Positions 62,296 to 64,000 of a stretch of DNA of 64,000 nucleotides are shown piece after piece. The translations under genes and the position numbers were made by a program. Below the pieces are notes generated by a model, which saw nothing but the letters and a program-made list of their open reading frames with translations, ran no database searches and was not told the origin of the DNA. Positions within the stretch are counted from its first letter, which is position 1; the number at the start of each line of letters is the position of its first letter. Origin of the DNA: JABAAE01 sp036336715 (GTDB lineage: Bacteria > Planctomycetota > Planctomycetia > Pirellulales > Pirellulaceae); the NCBI GenBank assembly GCA_036336715.1, contig JAYZFP010000215.1, positions 50,283 through 114,282 on the forward strand. The letters run 5' to 3'.

Positions 62296-62715
62296 ATGAG
62301 CTCATCTTTGTGGAACCTCAATGTCTCGATCGAAAGCCAACCTGAAAAAGGGTGCGCCCTGATCGGGACCATACGGGAAAAGCTGACCGAACTCAAATGG
62401 CCGGAAGGCGACATCTTCAAGATTCATCTGGCAACGGAAGAGGTCGTGATGAACGCCATCAAGCATGGCAACAAGCTTGATCCGGAGAAACTGGTTTCCG
62501 TCGTTTGCGACATCCACCCCGACCGTTTTGAATTGGATGTCGCGGACGAAGGGGAAGGCTTCCACCGGGACGATGTGCCCGACCCGACCCGGGAAGAAAA
62601 CCTGCTTCAGGAATCCGGGAGGGGACTGAAGATCATGGAAAACTTCATGACCTCGGTCGATTACATCGGATGTGGTAATCGCGTCCGGTTGACGAAAGAA
62701 CGTTCCGACGACTGA
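62296..62715 (+). CDS. anti-sigma-factor-type ATP-binding kinase (HATPase_c_2)
   Basis: A 139-residue RsbW/SpoIIAB-like protein of the GHKL ATPase fold. The N box reads ATEEVVMNAIKHGN at residues 46-59, the G1 box DVADEGEGF at 81-89, and the G2-like ESGRGLKIMENFMT follows. It should phosphorylate the preceding STAS protein and bind an unknown partner, a sigma factor or other target. ATG 62296 is the first start consistent with the family; upstream in-frame codons lie in the intergenic region. The gene converges with the PQQ-type propeller gene. Confidence 0.9.
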   Translation: MSSSLWNLNVSIESQPEKGCALIGTIREKLTELKWPEGDIFKIHLATEEVVMNAIKHGNKLDPEKLVSVVCDIHPDRFELDVADEGEGFHRDDVPDPTREENLLQESGRGLKIMENFMTSVDYIGCGNRVRLTKERSDD

Positions 62716-62756
62716 GGGACCGGCAGCAGGGTTGCCCGCTGGAGCATCCTGGTCCC
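62716..62756. terminator. nested inverted repeat between convergent genes
   Basis: GGGACC (62716-62721) pairs with GGTCCC (62751-62756), and between them CAGC-A-GGG pairs with CCC-GCTG around a TTG loop. It directly follows the kinase stop, before the convergent PQQ-type gene. A role in ending both transcripts is likely but no T-run is present. Confidence 0.4.
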
Positions 62757-62792
62757 TGACCCCGCCGGACAGGACGCCGGACGGAGCGCCCG

Positions 62793-64000
62793 TCAATCGC
62801 CGATGCAGTAAAGGTATTCCTGCCGCGAACCGTTCTCTTCCACAGCACCCCGCATGAAAATTCGCCCACCGCAGATGGCAACGGTGGAAAGAACGCTGTC
62901 TGCCAGCTGGTTCCTGGCCAGCAGCTCAAACCTTTCCGGGTCGGCCCTGTAGATAAAGGTTTCGCCCTTTTCGCTGGTGGCGTAGATGCGATCGCCCACC
63001 AGAATCGGGGACCCGCTGAAGTTGCCCGCCAATCTTGATTTCCACTTTTCCTCACCGGTCCGGCTGTCGTAACAGACAGCGATTCCCGCGTCCAGGACCG
63101 CGAACAGGTGTCCCCGGTGACAGATCATGGAAGGCACGTAGACCCGTGACCTGTTTTCCCACACGACTTTTCCCGAACCGTCGGCGGCGACAGCCGAGAT
63201 ATGGTTCTTTGGATAACCGCCACTGGTGAAAATGTGTTTACCGTCGGTAACCGTAGTGGCTACGCATTCGGTAGTGGCCCCCTCGATCTCCCAGAATTCT
63301 TTTCCCGTCAGTGGATTGAGGCTGGTGACCCGGTCGCAACCTGTCATCAGGAGTTGCGTTTTTCCAGCGACACTGAAGATGACGGGCGAAGGGTAATTGG
63401 GCTTGCTGGGGCGACTCCGCTCCCAGACTGTCTTTCCGCTGGATTTTTTCAGAGCCTTGATCATCCCGCCCCCCTTGTTGTCGGCCGACACGATGACCAG
63501 GTCTTCGTAAATGGCCGGCGAGGACCCGTAGCCCTGATGAACAACGTAGTTGCAGATTTTCTTTTGCCAGACCTGTTTGCCGCCCAACGTCAGCGCAGTC
63601 GTCCAGACCGCCTCCTGGTTGAGAAAATTGACAAACAGCAATTGACCGTCCGTTCCCACGGATGTGGAAGCAAGGGAAGCCTTCTTGTTCTGTTTCTGGT
63701 TGCCCCGGGTTTTGAGTCCACCCCGGTGAACGATGGCTTCCCATTGCCAATTTCCCGTTTGCCGATCCAGGCAAATCACCGTTTGCAGGTCCCTTTCCAG
63801 GTCAGCCGAGGTAATGAGAACCCGGTTGCCGAGAATGGTCGGACTGCCATGGCCTTTGCCTGGAATGGGTGCTTTCCAGAGAAGGTTCTCGGACCTGCCC
63901 CAACTCATGGGAGGGTTCTGATTGGCGTCCGCGATTCCATTTCGCTGCGGCCCCCGCCACCAGGGCCAGTCCCGGGGGCCAATGTCCTGCCCCGGGAGGG
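62793..64000 (-). CDS. PQQ-type beta-propeller protein, 3' part (start beyond right edge)
   Basis: At least 402 residues of a PQQ-like/BamB-like seven- or eight-bladed propeller, probably secreted. The visible N-terminal part PRDWPWWRGPQRNGIAD is the standard opening of planctomycete PQQ-like proteins, and the frame stays open to the edge, so the signal peptide and start lie outside. Blade patterns include NLLWKAPIPGKGHGSPTILG, TVICLDRQTGNWQWEA, GKTVWERSRPSKPNYPSPVI, HLFAVLDAGIAVCYDSRTGEEKWK-type strands and RIYATSEKGETFIYRA. A quinone-dependent enzyme activity cannot be inferred. It converges with the anti-sigma kinase gene. Confidence 0.88.
   Translation of the reverse strand, partial: LPGQDIGPRDWPWWRGPQRNGIADANQNPPMSWGRSENLLWKAPIPGKGHGSPTILGNRVLITSADLERDLQTVICLDRQTGNWQWEAIVHRGGLKTRGNQKQNKKASLASTSVGTDGQLLFVNFLNQEAVWTTALTLGGKQVWQKKICNYVVHQGYGSSPAIYEDLVIVSADNKGGGMIKALKKSSGKTVWERSRPSKPNYPSPVIFSVAGKTQLLMTGCDRVTSLNPLTGKEFWEIEGATTECVATTVTDGKHIFTSGGYPKNHISAVAADGSGKVVWENRSRVYVPSMICHRGHLFAVLDAGIAVCYDSRTGEEKWKSRLAGNFSGSPILVGDRIYATSEKGETFIYRADPERFELLARNQLADSVLSTVAICGGRIFMRGAVEENGSRQEYLYCIGD

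Overview
The window looks like a chromosome segment of a member of the Planctomycetota. It holds the paired families typical of that phylum (DUF1501 with PSCyt/DUF1549/DUF1553 proteins, DUF1552 with DUF1592-type cytochromes), secreted sulfatases, Tat-like Gfo/Idh/MocA oxidoreductases, a giant DUF4175-like coiled-coil protein next to MoxR/DUF58/VWA genes, a DUF4159 protein and HDOD signalling proteins. No rRNA, tRNA, insertion sequence, phage gene or CRISPR array was seen. Coding density is high, on both strands, and many neighbours touch by 1 or 4 bases. All family calls rest on reading translated sequence; no database search was possible.

Layout. 1-4771 (minus): partial Gfo/Idh oxidoreductase, DUF952, DUF1501, a beta-propeller-like protein and a polysaccharide flippase. 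4937-10003: sulfatase, unpaired DUF1552 protein, second sulfatase. 10111-14917: secreted coiled-coil protein, lipoprotein with a thioredoxin-like region, a LarA-like (DUF2088) protein coupled to a small repeat protein, and a leucine-rich-repeat lipoprotein. 15365-17485: SDR oxidoreductase and aroA. 17555-22725 (minus): DUF1552 plus a large DUF1592-type cytochrome with an inserted LamG domain. 23023-31723 (minus): glucose-dehydrogenase-like MDR enzyme, AddA/AddB-like recombination nuclease pair, Gfo/Idh oxidoreductase.

31970-44073 (minus): DUF4175-like giant protein, BatA/VWA protein, DUF58, MoxR, DUF4159, then a TPR protein with a gluzincin protease domain. The first four are packed with 1-30 base spacing and look like one envelope-associated machine of unknown function. 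44300-51777: alpha/beta-hydrolase lipoprotein, DUF1501, PSCyt/DUF1549/DUF1553, EF-hand protein, RidA-like protein.

51932-58989: a signalling block with an NtrC-type sigma-54 activator, a divergent NarL-type regulator, an HDOD protein overlapping a soluble transhydrogenase by 4 bases, and an HDOD-GGDEF protein. 59315-64000: ilvB without ilvN beside it, a small membrane protein, a STAS/anti-sigma-kinase partner-switching pair and the 3' part of a PQQ-type beta-propeller gene.

The most interesting points are the HDOD-transhydrogenase-HDOD/GGDEF unit with an 18-base operator-like repeat upstream of the regulators, the MoxR/giant-coiled-coil/DUF4159/protease cluster, and the LarA-like protein that seems to lack the nickel-pincer residues.
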